Source of the DNA: Scytalidium lignicola | Lineage: Eukaryota > Ascomycota > Leotiomycetes | Length of the DNA stretch: 64,000 nt | Assembly: GCA_002812745.2 (NCBI GenBank) | Contig: NCSJ02000028.1 | Span: 124,001 to 188,000 of the forward strand | Direction of reading: 5' to 3' | Part shown: one piece after another, positions 46,117-59,231 of the stretch | Layout: each line of letters begins with the position of its first letter | Position numbering within the stretch: the stretch's first letter is position 1 | Position numbers and translations under genes: made by a program | The notes under the pieces: generated by a model | Databases searched by the model: none | What the model was told of the DNA's origin: nothing | The model's input: the letters and a program-made list of their open reading frames with translations, nothing else

Positions 46117-47959
46117 ATGAATAAACACATGGCCATCTCGCGAGCCTTCTTAATCCTCTTATTCTTCATACACCAAATTTCTGCTTTGCAGGTAACCCCA
46201 AACTCGCCATGCGCTCACCTATGCATGAACGATCCGACTCAAGACCCGTCCGATCCCAATGTCTCGAACACATATGACAACGAGATAACATGCACGGATT
46301 CATCTTTTGACACGTCTGCTGTTGGCCAAAAATTCAAGTCTTGTTTGAGCTGTCTCAGAAATAGCACAGCAAGTGGATCGGGGGAGAGTGATCAGTCATG
46401 GTTCCTCTGTAAGCATGTTTTAGACAGAGAGACTGTTATCAATCCAATACTAATATATATATTCTAACCAAGATAACCTTCGGTTTGCACTGGACTCATG
46501 CCTGTTCGGTTTTCCCAACACTACAGACCAGCTCAAGGACTCTCCTTGCTCCACTAGTTATTCTTGTGGCCCATTACAGACTGCTCTTGAAGATGGCAAC
46601 CTCGTTCCAGGTAACGGGTCCGAGTTCTCATACTGCAGTGCCGATGGCAATGCTGTTATGGGCTCCGCTTTATCAGTCTGCAGAAACTGTCTACAAGAGA
46701 CTCCTGATGAGCAATACCTTGCAAACTGTACGTACTGTACATTCTAAATTATTAACAACTCCAACTTGATAAAAACTGACAGTCCTCCCATAGTTCTCAC
46801 AGCAGTACAAGCAGGATGTTCCCAACGTCCGTCTTCTTCTCTTGTTATTGGGCTGCAAGGCTCTCTGTTCGCAACAACTCCAGTTAACGCCACCTTCCCG
46901 GGAGACAATGGGTCCCATCCCAAACACAAAGGCCTCGCCCAAGGAGCTATAATTGGTATTGTTGTTGGCTCAGTTGCTGCCGTCATTATTTGCAGTGTGA
47001 TCTTTTTTATTTGCCGACGGAAAGCACATAATCGAAAGAATATGAAGCAGCTACGATCTCCCTTGGACCCGCGTTTCGGCGCTCCAAACATCACTGCGCC
47101 AAACGACGGATCATTTACTACTCCATCGACGAGCCCAGGTTTTGTCGTTAAGCAGTACCGTGGTTCTGTTCTTACAACAAAAGAGATGGATGCCTTGAAC
47201 GGAGGTTATGCATTTCCTGAGCAAAGCCCCAATAGTTTTATCGATGCTCATGCTCATCGGGAAGGCACGCTACCAGGATACTCACCTGCACAAATCCCTA
47301 CTCACCAAGCTTATATTCCTCACACTGGTCCAACATCGCCCGCAAGTGGTAACTTGATAAACGAAAATGCATACCAACTTGACACTTATGGATCACCCGA
47401 GTCTTCACCTAAGAACTATCCAGGTTCTATTCCCACTACTGCTACCACTTCTACAGCTTCGACTCCCAACTTCGACCTCGGACATCCTCCACGCTCAATT
47501 TCTCGTAATCGTTATACGAAGTCTGAACCAAAATATTCACCTGCACCACTCATCACACCATCGACCATCTACCGGTCAGTCACTCCAAATGTCCAGACGG
47601 CACGTTCACTGCCTGGCTGGAATTCAACTCCCCAAGGCACATCACAACCACCTCCACCGCTACCACCAACAGGTCAATATACTCAAGCCAATGAATCCGC
47701 AAATCCACCCCAAACGGCTCAAAAAGTAGGCCGTTCAATCAGCATGAAAGGAATATTCCACAAACCAAACTCCTCGAAAGCTCCCCCACTCGTGATCTCC
47801 GGACCACTTCTTAAAGTTGAAGGCCGGTTTGAGAGCGATTTGGGGGATAAGGAGCGTTGGGAGATTGAGGGACAGAAGATGGAGGAGATGCAACATGCGA
47901 ATGCCAAGACGCCACAGAGTGCTGAGAGCGGTCCGGAACAATGGCCGGGAGATTACTAG
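46117..47959 (+). CDS. Single-pass membrane protein with twelve-cysteine ectodomain, paralogue A
   Basis: Exons 46117-46408, 46473-46727 and 46794-47959 give 571 codons (570 aa). A signal peptide (AISRAFLILLFFIHQISALQ) is followed by an ectodomain with cysteines at PCAHLC, ITC, SCLSC, DSC, SPC, YSC, YC, VCRNC and GC (twelve in all), plus several N-glycosylation sites (NST, NTT, NGS). The membrane segment is GAIIGIVVGSVAAVIICSVI followed by FFICRRKAHNRK. The cytosolic tail of about 270 residues is Ser/Thr/Pro-rich and disordered (IPTTATTSTASTPNFD; GTSQPPPPLPPTGQ). It resembles the fungal proteins often labelled 'LPXTG-like', whose role is unknown. The first exon is 292 nt, exactly as in paralogue B. 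Likely a cell-surface sensor or wall-linked protein (inference). Confidence 0.88.
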
Positions 47960-49839
47960 TTATTAAAAAAAATATTATCTACGAAGGGTTTACTGGAAAC
48001 CTAGTATCTTTTGGGTCGGCTTTTTTCNTTTTTCNTTTTTTATTCTGAAACGGTGTTTTGGAATGGAGGGGTGGAAATTTTTACGGGATTTTTGGAGTAT
48101 ATGTGGATGGAAGAAACTTTGATGTTTAGCCTTTTGTAACTACTCCTTTGGTGGAGTCTTGGAGTTTGGTACCAGATGATTGGCAATATTAAACTATGAG
48201 ATTTCCTCAAGCTCACGCACATTATCCTCCTTCCTCTGCACAATGTTTTTGTTGATCTTAATGACTCTGATTCGCTCCATTACCATCAAGTAGTGCAAAG
48301 AAAAGTAACTAGGCAATTTGTATATTCTTTTTGAGAGACAAGCCAATTACTATCACTAAGCACACACATCTAAGCCTCAATCCACACAGCAAGAGATCAC
48401 AATATCACGCTGAACAGTAGTTCGGGCCTCAATACAGGTCAATATTATATGCATGTGAACAAAATGATTGATCGGTATTTCTTTCACGTAAGCTGTAACC
48501 AATCCCTCCCCTCTCCAAAGCCCCCCTTTTTCCCAGATCTCCCCCAATTTACGCGCCCTCGTCTCTTCTAGTGTTTTACAAAAAGGCACCTGCGCAGCCT
48601 CGGAAACAGAACAATTTACCCAATAAAAAGACAAAACCAAATTTCGCAAAGAAAGGATTTCCAACTCAGGGCCTTAGCATAATTGACCTTTTCGATTAAA
48701 AAACAACCAAACCGTTTTTGATTTCCCCAACATTGTAAGGTAGCATGGGTAAGGTCCGCTTCACCATTAAGAGTAAGTTAGTCTGTGATTTAACCTGTAA
48801 CGTTAACCATTTCCTGAGCAGCAAAGTCAATTAATTGGTTACGCAGACAAACAGACAGACAGGCAAACTTTTGTCGCGGATTATGCGGCCGGATTAAACC
48901 TTCTTTTTAATGCATACTTATCTAGGAGGATTAAAATACGGCCGGCTTAAACCTTCTTTCTTAGGAGAATTTTAAATCATACACATGCATGTATACATAC
49001 ATACGGCCGTATTACGCACACATTTTTTTTTGTTAGACACCACTTTAAATGTTTATTTCAACTTCAATACTTGCGGGATATCCGGCCGCGAGACGGTGAA
49101 CTTCCCGCTGAGAGTTATTTTTTTTGTTTGGTTTGGTTTCTCCTTTGGGCGTGGTGATGTAGCATCCTTACGCCCCTTACGAAGGAGTAAGCGATGCTTG
49201 TGCCGTAAGGAAATTACTCTAGACGGTTAGAAATTGATTGTTGATGAGGTAATTCGCAGTTACTACTGGTTCATAATGTCTATGGCAGAAGCTGGGTCGA
49301 GTTTTGGGTAGACGGCTCTGTAGCCGCTGATGGATGTGATGATGGAAAAGGGCGGGAGAGAAGCCAATCAAAGATGTAAGTGAATAAAAGTGAAAGTGAC
49401 AACAGAGATCCCGTGCCCCTCATCTTGCATTGGTACGTTTTGAATTATCTTTGATATATTAAGGTTATTATCCTCCATTAAGCCTCGCTAGGATTATATA
49501 CACATATGGTATCCTCCTTTGTGAGATTCGATAGGTAAGGGTATATAATATATAAACCAACCTAACCCTCTGATTCGGTTGAATTCTCCTCGTAAAGTCC
49601 CAGCTTTGCTAAGGTTCACTCACATTACTAAATCCCTCCCTTCATCCCTGCCTAAACCAACCCACCCAATTCGTTAAGATATATAAACNAAAAAAATGCT
49701 TTCAGCCATAGGTATTCCCCTGGTCCTCCTTAACTCCCGCTTAAATAACATGTCGTAGAAGATCCGAGCATTATCTAGCCCGCAATCTAATAAAAATAAA
49801 AGGGATCACTTCTATGGTATAATTTTCTCAATAACCAGA
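47960..49839. other. 1.9 kb intergenic between the convergent twelve-cysteine paralogues
   Basis: No gene. It holds three Ns (48028, 48035, 49689) beside homopolymers, a degenerate direct repeat (48886-48906 and 48939-48959) and CGGCCG-containing words near 48995 and 49082. Confidence 0.55.
48886..48959. repeat. Degenerate direct repeat, about 21 bp with 53 bp spacing
   Basis: Copies CGGCCGGATTAAACCTTC-TTT (48886-48906) and CGGCCGGCTTAAACCTTC-TTT (48939-48959) differ at one base. TAGGAG follows each within about 30 bp, so the whole block looks like an ancient tandem duplication. Confidence 0.65.
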
Positions 49840-51320
49840 TTATAAAGCATCCCCTCTCCTAGCATCATCTTCCGTCAAGGCATTCCGCATAAATTGCCTT
49901 CCATAGCCTGGGTGTGCAAGGACTGGTGGTGGACTTGCATGCTTGACATCCTGCAACTCGATTCTCTCACCGAAAGGCTCCGGCTCTGGTACCTTCTTAT
50001 CACGGTCTCCAGCTCCGCTAAAACTGCCTTTCCTGTCAAGTGGCCACTCCTGCATCGTTTGAACTGCATCCAATCCCGAGACGGGGCTGGTGTATTGGCT
50101 TGTGTACGGACTAAAGTAGGCTTTCTCACCCATAGCACTTGCTGGAGATTCATCCTCGATGTGACGATCCGCCCATGGTCGTCCTTGGTGCAATGGTCTT
50201 TGACTTTGTGGGCTGTCGAAAAACCCTCCTGCACTGACATTCCCGCTGCTGAATCCTGCTCCATGAGATGTCATTTGCTGCTCCTCAAACCACTTAGCAT
50301 AGCCACTTTCTCTTTGATGGCGGGCAATTTCGGCTCTGCGACGTCGTCTTCCTCTGCAGACGATACAGAATCCGGTAGAGACTAGGATTAGAACAACGCC
50401 TGCCACCACGACACCAACTATTTCTCCAAGTGATAAAGGACCGTGGTGAGACGATGAAGGCAGGCTGGGTAGTGATGACGAAGGGTTTGTTATGTTGACG
50501 GGAACATTGGAGAATACAGTCCCTTGAATGGAGAGTAAGTGACCCGGGGCTGGTGTCTGGATACATGCTGCATCTAAAGCAGTAACAACTATGAGCCGAA
50601 GTTAGTTACGGCAGATTGTTATAACCTGATGCAATACACATACAGTTATTTATGTAGAATTGATCAGTATTCACCGACAAGCAAGTCTGGCAATTCGGGA
50701 GTTCATAAGTGTATAAGTCAGCGCAATAACCATATGCACTGGTATTCTGCGCAAGTGCATCGAATTCGAAAGCACTTTGCACTAGTCCACAGGATCGACT
50801 GGAAACCAGTCAGTATGAGAGCTTATTGTCTATCACAAAAGGCATATACTGCTCACCTTGTAGCGCATGGTGAGGTTCCAATATCGGTATTGTTAGGATA
50901 TCCAAAAACACACCAGCTCACAGCGTATCTTAAATTATCTTTAGAGAAGGGGTCAGCTATGTACTTTTAAGGAAGAACCATAATAATAGAGAATAAATAA
51001 AAGGCTAGAAAGGCCCAAAGACACTCACATAGACCAAGCTGAAGATCCGTCAGACCGCTTTCAGAATCCGTCTGGTTGCTAGAGAGTTGACAGTTGATAC
51101 AAGACACGAAAGTTGGACCCAAGGAACTGCCATAGCCTCCATAACCCGTACCAGACGAGTAATCAGCATCATTGCAAGGGATCTCTTCTCCGGAGGTGCC
51201 GCCCAAAGTATTTCCGCATTGTGTTGCACATTGTGTGTTCAGGTTTGCCCAGAGCGCCTGGCTTGGGACTGCGAGAAAGGTAAGGGCGAGGAGAATCGTC
51301 GAGCTGAAAAACGAATGCAT
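49840..51320 (-). CDS. Single-pass membrane protein with twelve-cysteine ectodomain, paralogue B
   Basis: Minus-strand exons 51029-51320, 50857-50938, 50644-50798 and 49840-50588 give 426 codons (425 aa). A signal peptide (FFSSTILLALTFLAVPSQAL) precedes cysteines at QCATQC, IPC, SCINC, WC, SPC, RSC, YC, NCQTC and AC: the same twelve in the same order as paralogue A. Shared blocks include YNLRYAVSWCVFGYPN / YNLRFALDSCLFGFPN and SIQGTVFSNVPVN / GLQGSLFATTPVN. The membrane segment is GEIVGVVVAGVVLILVSTGF, followed by CIVCRGRRRRR. The tail (about 185 residues) is Ser/Pro-rich. Intron 1 and the last intron match A in place and phase, and B has one extra intron between. Exon 2 uses the acceptor TCTAAAG, because the later TTTAAG gives a stop. 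The tandem, tail-to-tail layout suggests an inverted duplication. Confidence 0.88.
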
Positions 51321-54300
51321 TTTGAGGCCGAATAACGGGCCGTGGCAAGCTATGTTATCGAAGCTGGATTACCGAATGAACTTTGGACGGGTCATCTGGA
51401 AGCAGATATATACACAACGGATTAGAAGCCCGGACTGACATCTAGCAACAAGCCAGACGTCCTGTTGGAGACTAATATACGACGACAGGAAGTAGGTTTT
51501 TGTGTGATTTCTCCGCATCAGCCAATGCAGGCGTGCTTCCTCTGCAGCGATGGAAGGGAACGGCACAAACACCTTAGCTCGGTGCCACTGCTGCAGGGTC
51601 CCCTGTACGTTCACGTCGAGAGCTCTGGAAGTCAGCAAGCAACAACCTGTGGGAGTCGTCCCAGAGGGGCTGTGATGGGCGCGATAGACTGCTTGTTCAC
51701 TGTCAACGGACCGTGCTGGGCGCCTGATTGGCGATCATCAAAGCTTGGCTTCAGGCCACTGACGGGCCTCCGGGCCATTCCTGCCCCTGTCCCCCTCGCT
51801 ATCGATACGGTGGCACGCTCTTGTGTGATGGCTCGCAAAGCAACCTCCAGGCCACTGCAGAAGAGGATTATTGTCACACGGCGCATTGTGTCCATGGATT
51901 TCCTGATGCAGACTCAATCCGCAGGATCCGAGCCCTGTTGTCATTGGGCAGCAGGAATGTTTGGATACAGAATCACATCCGTCACACAGCATCGGACCAC
52001 GGAGCCTCGCACGATCTCGTTATTGTACAAGTCCTGTACCATACTTGTCCTGTTGCTACCTCGCAATACCCTGCGCCGGTTGGTTAAAGGTGATAGCATT
52101 CGTAAAACTTCTCCACTGAAAACTCACACAACATGTGTTACAATAAAGCCAAGAAGCGATCTAGCACATAAGCATCATGAAAAGCATCTCAAAATCCCGA
52201 ATTCCCAGCAATGTGGTTCGTCGCGTTCGGTGATGAACACCCCAATTGGTGGGATGGTTGCTCGAGAGGGGAGCAATGTGATGAAGCTGTGAGTGAAGCT
52301 TTGGCTGGGCGACTAAAGGGACCTTCTCAGTGGCCGCCTCCTGCAAAGCCCCTGCACCGTTGATCACGACCAACTAACCACTTACGGCAACCAGCCCAAG
52401 AAAGCGAGCAGGCGAGGTGACCGTCAGGCCATAACCAGGCATGCAAGGCTGCTTCCTCCCCGCTTCTCCTCCCCCAGACATGTCAAACTACAACCAAAGC
52501 CACCGTTACTTGCTCTTGGCTCACTTTCCAACAGATTTCTGCAAGATCACGCTATTGTCACAACGGCTTGGCCCGGTGAAGCTTTCCCAAGCGCTTGAGG
52601 CTTTTGAGAATCACTCCGTCATGAGCTCAGGGGTTTCATCAGCGCTTGTATTGTCCTATATGGTAGTACTGAACTGTCCCAATGCTACGGGTGCTTCTCG
52701 TAAATGCACAACACACATGGGGGCCCTAACAAATTTCAATGTTGGTGTACATTGACAAGATTATTTTATTGCGCAGTTGACCACCAACTGTGCCACTCAA
52801 GGGGAGATCACGCTTGCCGCCGTGCAACATCTCATTCTGTACATCACCACTTGATAAATCGGCTCACTTTTATCCGCTGGGAATAACTTCAACTGAATGC
52901 ATCCAAAGATCCACACAACAACAATAATGATACTCTAAGTGTAAGTTGGATCGGCGCCAAAGTTTGTGACATGAGAATCCCCCAGAATTTTGTGAAGATA
53001 GCCGCCACTCTTGTAACGTGTGGGCTTTATTTATCAGAAGCCATCTCTAATCCTCTGGATTACCGAGTCCAATGCGGCGTCGAATGAAACAAGCCATTGG
53101 ATCTTCCGTCACTCATGATGGCGAGGTTTCCAGCGTCAAAACCACATATTTTGCTTAGGATGGTAGTATTAGTAAAACAAGCCACTAATTTCCAAGTATG
53201 TGAAAGAACAGAGAAGCCAAGGCTGTTGACCTCAATAGATAAATCCTCATGACAAATTAAAAACTCTTTAATATAGTATGTGAGTACGGTACGATACTTC
53301 TGGAATGGAAGTAATCTATCGCCCAGCACTTATGAAATTATCAACTGAGATGATTCAATCCAAGGCGGCTACACTATTTGTACCTGTTCCTGCTGAATAA
53401 CAATGAGAAAAACCCACGAGTTTTGTAATAGAAAATTACATTCCCTGTTGAATAATAGCGGGATGATTGAGGAAATGTAGAGAGTACTGTACAATCGAAC
53501 TAAAAAGAGCAACCTCAGAAAATGAAAATGAGCAAATTTTTATAAAGCCAACGAAGAATATATTAGAATACGCAAAATAATATCTAATAGAGAACAACTA
53601 TCATAATAACGGAGAAATGAAGTAGGATATATTTGTCTTTCTATCAAATGTAATAAGATCTTATACTACTTTACTCCCACCAAACTAAGCATACAGACTT
53701 CCTCGGTCTGAGATCTCGTCGAGAGTATATGAGATCCATCCTAAGAGGTTTACCTCCCCTGAAAACTAGAAAGCTTCATCTAAATTGTTTATTACTTGCC
53801 ACCAATAAACGATAACTTTTGACTATTATGAATAACATACTCATGGTGAAGAACTTTGAAAACTGGCATCGCTAGCAACCTACAGGCTCGTCCGGGGGTT
53901 CTAACTAGAAATCGTAATGTAATCAGATTGCACGATAAACTAAAATTCGCGCTGGAATTTACTATGATTGAGATGATCTGATGATGACGCTATAGTAACA
54001 AGTCACAATTGTAGTATTCATAAAAAGTGCTGATAAAAGTACTTCAGATGAAAATATGTAGACCATATGGATTGCTAAAAGCATATGTATTTCAAACATC
54101 ATCTAAGAATATCAAAAGAGAGAGAAGAATGAGGGGGAAAAATGCAGTAAAATCCTAACGCTCCCTTAATAAACAGAAATCATAAATTCATCCAGTAACC
54201 CCATACAGTAAAACCAGAAACACCCCATACCGTGTACCACCATATTAGGAATGCCAGCTTTTACATCATCCCCCTCCCTAAACGCCTCGCTATGTCACAA

Positions 54301-54381
54301 CGACTTAAGGCTCACAAAAATGAGCAAGAAGCAGATAGGGATTGACCACACCAACTCCCGAGAGAAATCTAGGTCTGAAGT
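51321..54381. other. 3.1 kb gene-free stretch
   Basis: No recognised gene. The 5' part (51321-52400) is GC-balanced and carries a 275-codon plus-strand frame (51465-52292) that I reject. The 3' part (53340-54240) is strikingly AT-rich and featureless. The region is promoter for paralogue B at its left end. Confidence 0.5.
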
Positions 54382-55970
54382 TTACCAGATAGTACTATTT
54401 GGACGGACTTTTGAACGCCGTGAATCCTGCGCCGTAGATTTCATCGCGTGGCCTGGCGATGCAGACTGAACTTGTGCTCGGATATCAGTATCTGAAATTG
54501 TTTTATCCTTTGCAGGGTCAGAGGTGACCAAAGCAGGCTCCGTTGATTCTGCATAGCTGTCTATATCCTGCGATATTGGTGATCGTGGCTGCTGTAGCTT
54601 TTGATGGCCCCCTAAAGTAGTCGAATTGAGTGCTTTGGGGGATTTATTCTCCTCAACATCACGGTCTTTTGAAGCAACGTACGACGTCGAGGAATGAGGA
54701 TGGCTGGGCGAAAGAGATGGCGCGCCACTGTCTTTTATATCATCCATATCTGGGGTCGAACGAGAGAGCGATCCTGTATGGATGCTAGACTCCGAGTCTT
54801 TCGACTGTGCGGAGTTTGTCGAGACATCAGAAGCATTAGCGGCCGTCGAAGTTTCAGCTATTGGCGCTGAAACAAGCCTTGCATGTGGAGTATTTTCAGT
54901 GTCCACGATGAGAAGCTCTCTCTGTCCCCGACCTAATATCCCATACACTTTTACCTCGCCAGAATCAATACCAAGAACAGTGCTTGTCCCAGCATATACA
55001 GCATTGCCTTCAACTCCCGTTCGATTGGCAAAGACCACAACTATTTCGCCCTCAGTCTCACCTCGAATCAAGGGTTCAAGTCTTTTAAGCCAGTATGACA
55101 ATGTATCCATGTCTGGGTCATCTGGGCGTTCCCTTTGAACCTCGGGGCCGTCATAAGTGAGCCAGGCCATGGATAGAATGACAAGATTGGCTTCACAATC
55201 CAAAACATGGTAGGCAAATTCCCAGGCATTCCAAGGAGCTTCGAACTTATAAGGATTTAAGTCCATACAAATACCCATCGCGACGTCTCCCAGGCCGTCT
55301 ATGTGATTGCCGTAAAACCCACGCCCTTCCAGAGCCCATGTCTCATCTGTATAATACAGGAAAGATTTCCGATAATTCGCAATTACATCGCCAGCTTTGT
55401 TGACGGTGACAGCCGAATTGTAGTATTCTGGTGAGGTCGGCCACTTTTCATTAACATCCACCGTCTCGGGGTATCCAACAGTGACTACGCAATTATGCTT
55501 TAGCGCAGTAGTTTTTGCCCAGAGCGTGCTGATTCCTGCGGTCGTGGGTTCCAGAAAGGGACTGATTTCGCCCAAGGATTTGAAGTTGTATCCTATGACA
55601 TGTCAGCGACATTGCTGGGACTGATTATATGGAGTTAAAGGCTGGAAGGGATCGGCGAGGTGCGACACAGAGGTTTATGGTTTCTATTTCAATTGGAGCA
55701 AGAAACCATTTCGCCAGGAAATCTACAACTGAGTAGCTGGTATGGATCCCTCATTCCTGCCTGTCTTATTCTTACCAGTAAAGGCCAACTCCGGCAACAC
55801 CAAGAGATCCAGATCTTTCGGATCTGCTTTGTCGAGGATGGCATCAGCACGATTGAGATTATTATCAACGTCTCCAACCTCGGGCGCGAACTTGCTCTGA
55901 GATTAGTATCATGAATAATAATGGCATAGGGGGTCCTGTGACAACTTACCTGGAGACATGCGATCCTCAT
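54382..55970 (-). CDS. NTA1: Nta1-type protein N-terminal asparagine/glutamine amidase (nitrilase fold)
   Basis: Minus-strand exons 55950-55970, 55776-55896 and 54382-55592 give 451 codons (450 aa). The nitrilase-fold triad is visible: Glu in LPELAFTG, Lys in YRKSFLYYTDE, and Cys in AMGICMDLNPYKFEAPW. Then FAYHVLDCEANLVILSMAWL and VVVFANRTGVEGNAVYAGTS. The first coding exon is only seven codons (MRIACLQ), joined to SKFAPEVGDVDNNLNRADAI. In yeast, Nta1 deamidates N-terminal Asn and Gln, making them degrons for the N-end rule pathway. The C-terminal 160 residues are a Ser/Thr/Asp-rich disordered extension, not needed for the fold, and longer than in yeast Nta1. The intron within the third codon of LAFTG is 183 bp, longer than most here. 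Confidence 0.93.
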
Positions 55971-58900
55971 ATCGCTATAAACAGGCGCGAGAATACTGCA
56001 TAAAGGCGGATTTGGCGGGGTAAATATTGGAATGGGCAATGCTAAAGAGCGAAAACTTTAAGAAACTATGATAGACCTTAGGCAGAAAAGGGCAAAAGAA
56101 GACGGACAGAACTAGAACAATCGACGGTTGGATTTCGTAACCAACATTCGAGGCCATGCGGGAATCCAACAACTACCGGATGGAGGGTGCATTTAACGGC
56201 ACCGGTAGGATGGCTCAGTGTGGGTTCACAACTGGGGATGGCCCGCAGCGTGGCTCCTAGTGCGAAGAAGCCTTGGTGCCCCGTGCTCCGTCACTTGTAT
56301 CTTGGGCCTCAGCGCTTAGTTGGCTTGATTTTCGCTTGGCCAGAGACTCTGAACCAGTCCCCAGCATCCATCACGTCCTTCATCCTACTAAAAGCAGAAA
56401 AATAGCTGCATGCGGCGAGTGTGAACGAATGTTTCGAAACGTGGCACAGCACAGAAACCCAATGATATTGCCTGGATTGCTTACGTCTTGTAGCACTCGG
56501 GAGGCACAGAACTGATGATGAAACTCGTCGAAATGCCCAATGTCAGCCACATGACCCCGTGAACTGTGAACTGCAACAGCTGTTAATTATACTGTGTATA
56601 TGGATCTTGGAATTCGATTCGAGGTCGCTAGATTCCGGACTAATTTTCTCCCGGAGAGGGATCAACAACAGCATCTCCCCCTGTTCCTCTATATAACCGC
56701 CATGGAACCGGGTCACAACAGGTCGCTTGGCTAGCAGACATAGAACCTCAAACTATGTAACGACGACAGGCGCAGTCCCTTGGGCTGGCGGGACATTCAT
56801 AATTATTGACAAGGCTCATGTTTGGGAAATCACAATTAGAGATCAGTTCTAGCCAGAAGGCTAGTTGGTATTGGTTTTGTGTCGAGGAAGATGGATGGCT
56901 CGGATTGTATATGGCGGAAAGAAGAGCATTCAAGCCTTACGGGTAGTTATTCATCATAAAGCTTGGGAGCATTTTCGTGCTGCAAAAGACATTCAAGCAG
57001 AGATTACTTACTACCGGTTGGTTGCAAGAGAGGATAGAGGAAATTTTATGTGAGTTTATAAAGGTGTAGATTTGTCGAGGAAAAGGTGGTTCCTTCAAGT
57101 CACCTTCTTCGCCACTTCCTAAGAAATCCCATATCAAACTCTCCCGCCGAAGCTGGCCTACAAGTCAGATGCACACGTAAAGAACAGTTAATGCAATGTA
57201 ATCAACTCCATGCAATAGTCTCTCCTCATGAACTTGCCTTATCCCCCCTTCTCTATCCAAATAGACCCCGCGATTGAACTCATATCGATAATCTCAGATG
57301 CATGTAATCATTATCTTGCAGCTTGACTGCAAATGAGGAACGGGGATCTGTGCTCCAAACGCAAAGATTAAGGTGAGAGGACTGCAGGATACCATGACGT
57401 CCAAGTCAGACATAGATCGACTTACCCGACGTGTTCTAGAAAGTACTCCCTACACAATGCATCTTTTAAGCTGTTGGAGGAGTAAGTTCCTAGGTGCACA
57501 TCTTTGTCCTCTTAGCGCATAGGTACTCGTGGTACCGGCACTAAAACCAAACCATCGACAATGAAGATCAATTGACCGAAGCAAAAGAAAAAGAAGACGG
57601 TGGCAATTTAACGTTCAACGACCGTGCTTGGGACCTGCAGTAGCAAGAGGAGTGGAATCGCCAGGAATGCAAGGCTGACGAGGCTTGACAAACCTACACA
57701 CATGGTTTAGAGCAGCACCTCGGTGCTTTGACCGGCGATAACTTCGGATGCGATATTAGCAGCATTGACATGAACTCTCTCCCTCAACCTTATTGCTATG
57801 ATAAAGGGACCTCAAGGGATCATATCGATAAGTTGCCGTTGCAACCATGAAGCTAATGATGATCGGACATTCCGTTCGGAGAAGTTTAGGGGACCTCTGT
57901 TCCCTGGATAAATTAGGGTTCAGTGATAGGGTTCGGATGCTAAGCCATATCGCGTGGAGACGTGACGCGTTGCGCGTTGTGGAGGAGGGAGAGCGGAGAT
58001 TAAAAGGAAAAAGAGGAGATCGAGACGGACGCTTCCGAAAGAATGAATTATTGATTTAACTGCACATGCTATTTGCTATTCTATAATTGTGTCGAGAAAC
58101 TAACAGACTGGGAACCAATTGGTGGCGGTCTCATTTTGCTTTTGTGGGCTGGACAAGCAGAAGATGTCAATGCTTCTGGAGCTCGAGGATTAAATACTTG
58201 GGGTACCTGTTGGATGGATGGATAACTTTGCCCACTCCACTTCTGATCCGTGGCGTTTCTCTTCATTTGTGCCTTTCTGACTAAATAAGTTAGTTGAGGG
58301 ACGAGAGAGATACGGGAAAGGATGTCTGTCCCGTGATATGAGCAGACGCGCTCCTCTTCCGGTACCGTCCATTTCGAAAGTACCCAGATCTGGATCTCTC
58401 CAAACTATTCTTCTCGATCATCTTTAATCACACAGTACACTCGTTGATCTCCACAGGTCCCCCTTTTAATTCCAAGTTCGTATCTTGTGGCCCCGTTCAT
58501 TCGCCACAGAGCCTTTGCACCGCCGAATCGCAGACCGCTCTTCCACCAGATTGCTGCTCCTCCTCCTCGCTTCTGCAACAGACAGTTCTGCATGCACAAC
58601 GCATCGCTGACACTGGTTCAAGGTCGAGGAGGCTGCATAATTATCTCCCCCCTTAGTCGTACAGACGACAGCGGCTCGTGAGGTACAGTTCTTGTGCAGC
58701 TGCACTCGAACCGTTGGATCTCGTCGCCCGAGAGACACTGTAGCCGTAGGCGACCCGACCCCGATTGTCGACACAGGGCAACGAGAGCCTACAGCTCTTC
58801 TCTTTCTTCTCTACGGCCTCACTGTCTCTCTCTCTCTAACCTTTGCAGCCCATCTGCTGTCCACATTCGTTTTTCTTTTCTCTTCCCGACACTCATTGAC

Positions 58901-59231
58901 GACTGCTTTCAATTGCTCGATACCCTCCTTTTTACGACAATCTTGCGCAGTTTTTTGAATTGACTTTTTTACGGCAATTACGAACCGGAACCACACTCAC
59001 TTTGCAATCTACGCCTCGACGATAGCTTTTAGAACGGCTTCAGACAACAGCAAAAGCCTGCTTTATACGCACGAATTAATTCATAATTTTACCAATTGAC
59101 TCTATCCCGACCCCCATCGATACTCTTTCGAAGCCCTTTGTCTTACGAAGGGTTTAATGCACTGTGGATTGATCGCCTTTTAGATCTCATGGAATTCGAT
59201 TACCGAGGGCCTTATTGAACAAGCACCAAAA
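55971..59231. other. 3.3 kb gene-free stretch, with a probable long leader at its right end
   Basis: No gene recognised. The last 0.5-0.7 kb (58600-59231) is pyrimidine-rich, including a CTCTCTCTCTCTC run near 58825, and is probably the 5' leader of the serine-rich gene. The frames between 58405 and 58963 overlap each other on both strands and have no conserved features. Confidence 0.5.

Noticed and set aside
51465..52292. 275-codon plus-strand open frame upstream of paralogue B
   Set aside because: It begins at TTG without an early ATG, has no domain or compositional signs of a real protein (scattered Cys, Arg, Thr), and no splice signals or neighbours suggest a gene.
58405..58963. Several overlapping 60-100-codon frames before the serine-rich gene
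   Set aside because: They overlap on both strands in a pyrimidine-rich leader-like region with no conserved features.
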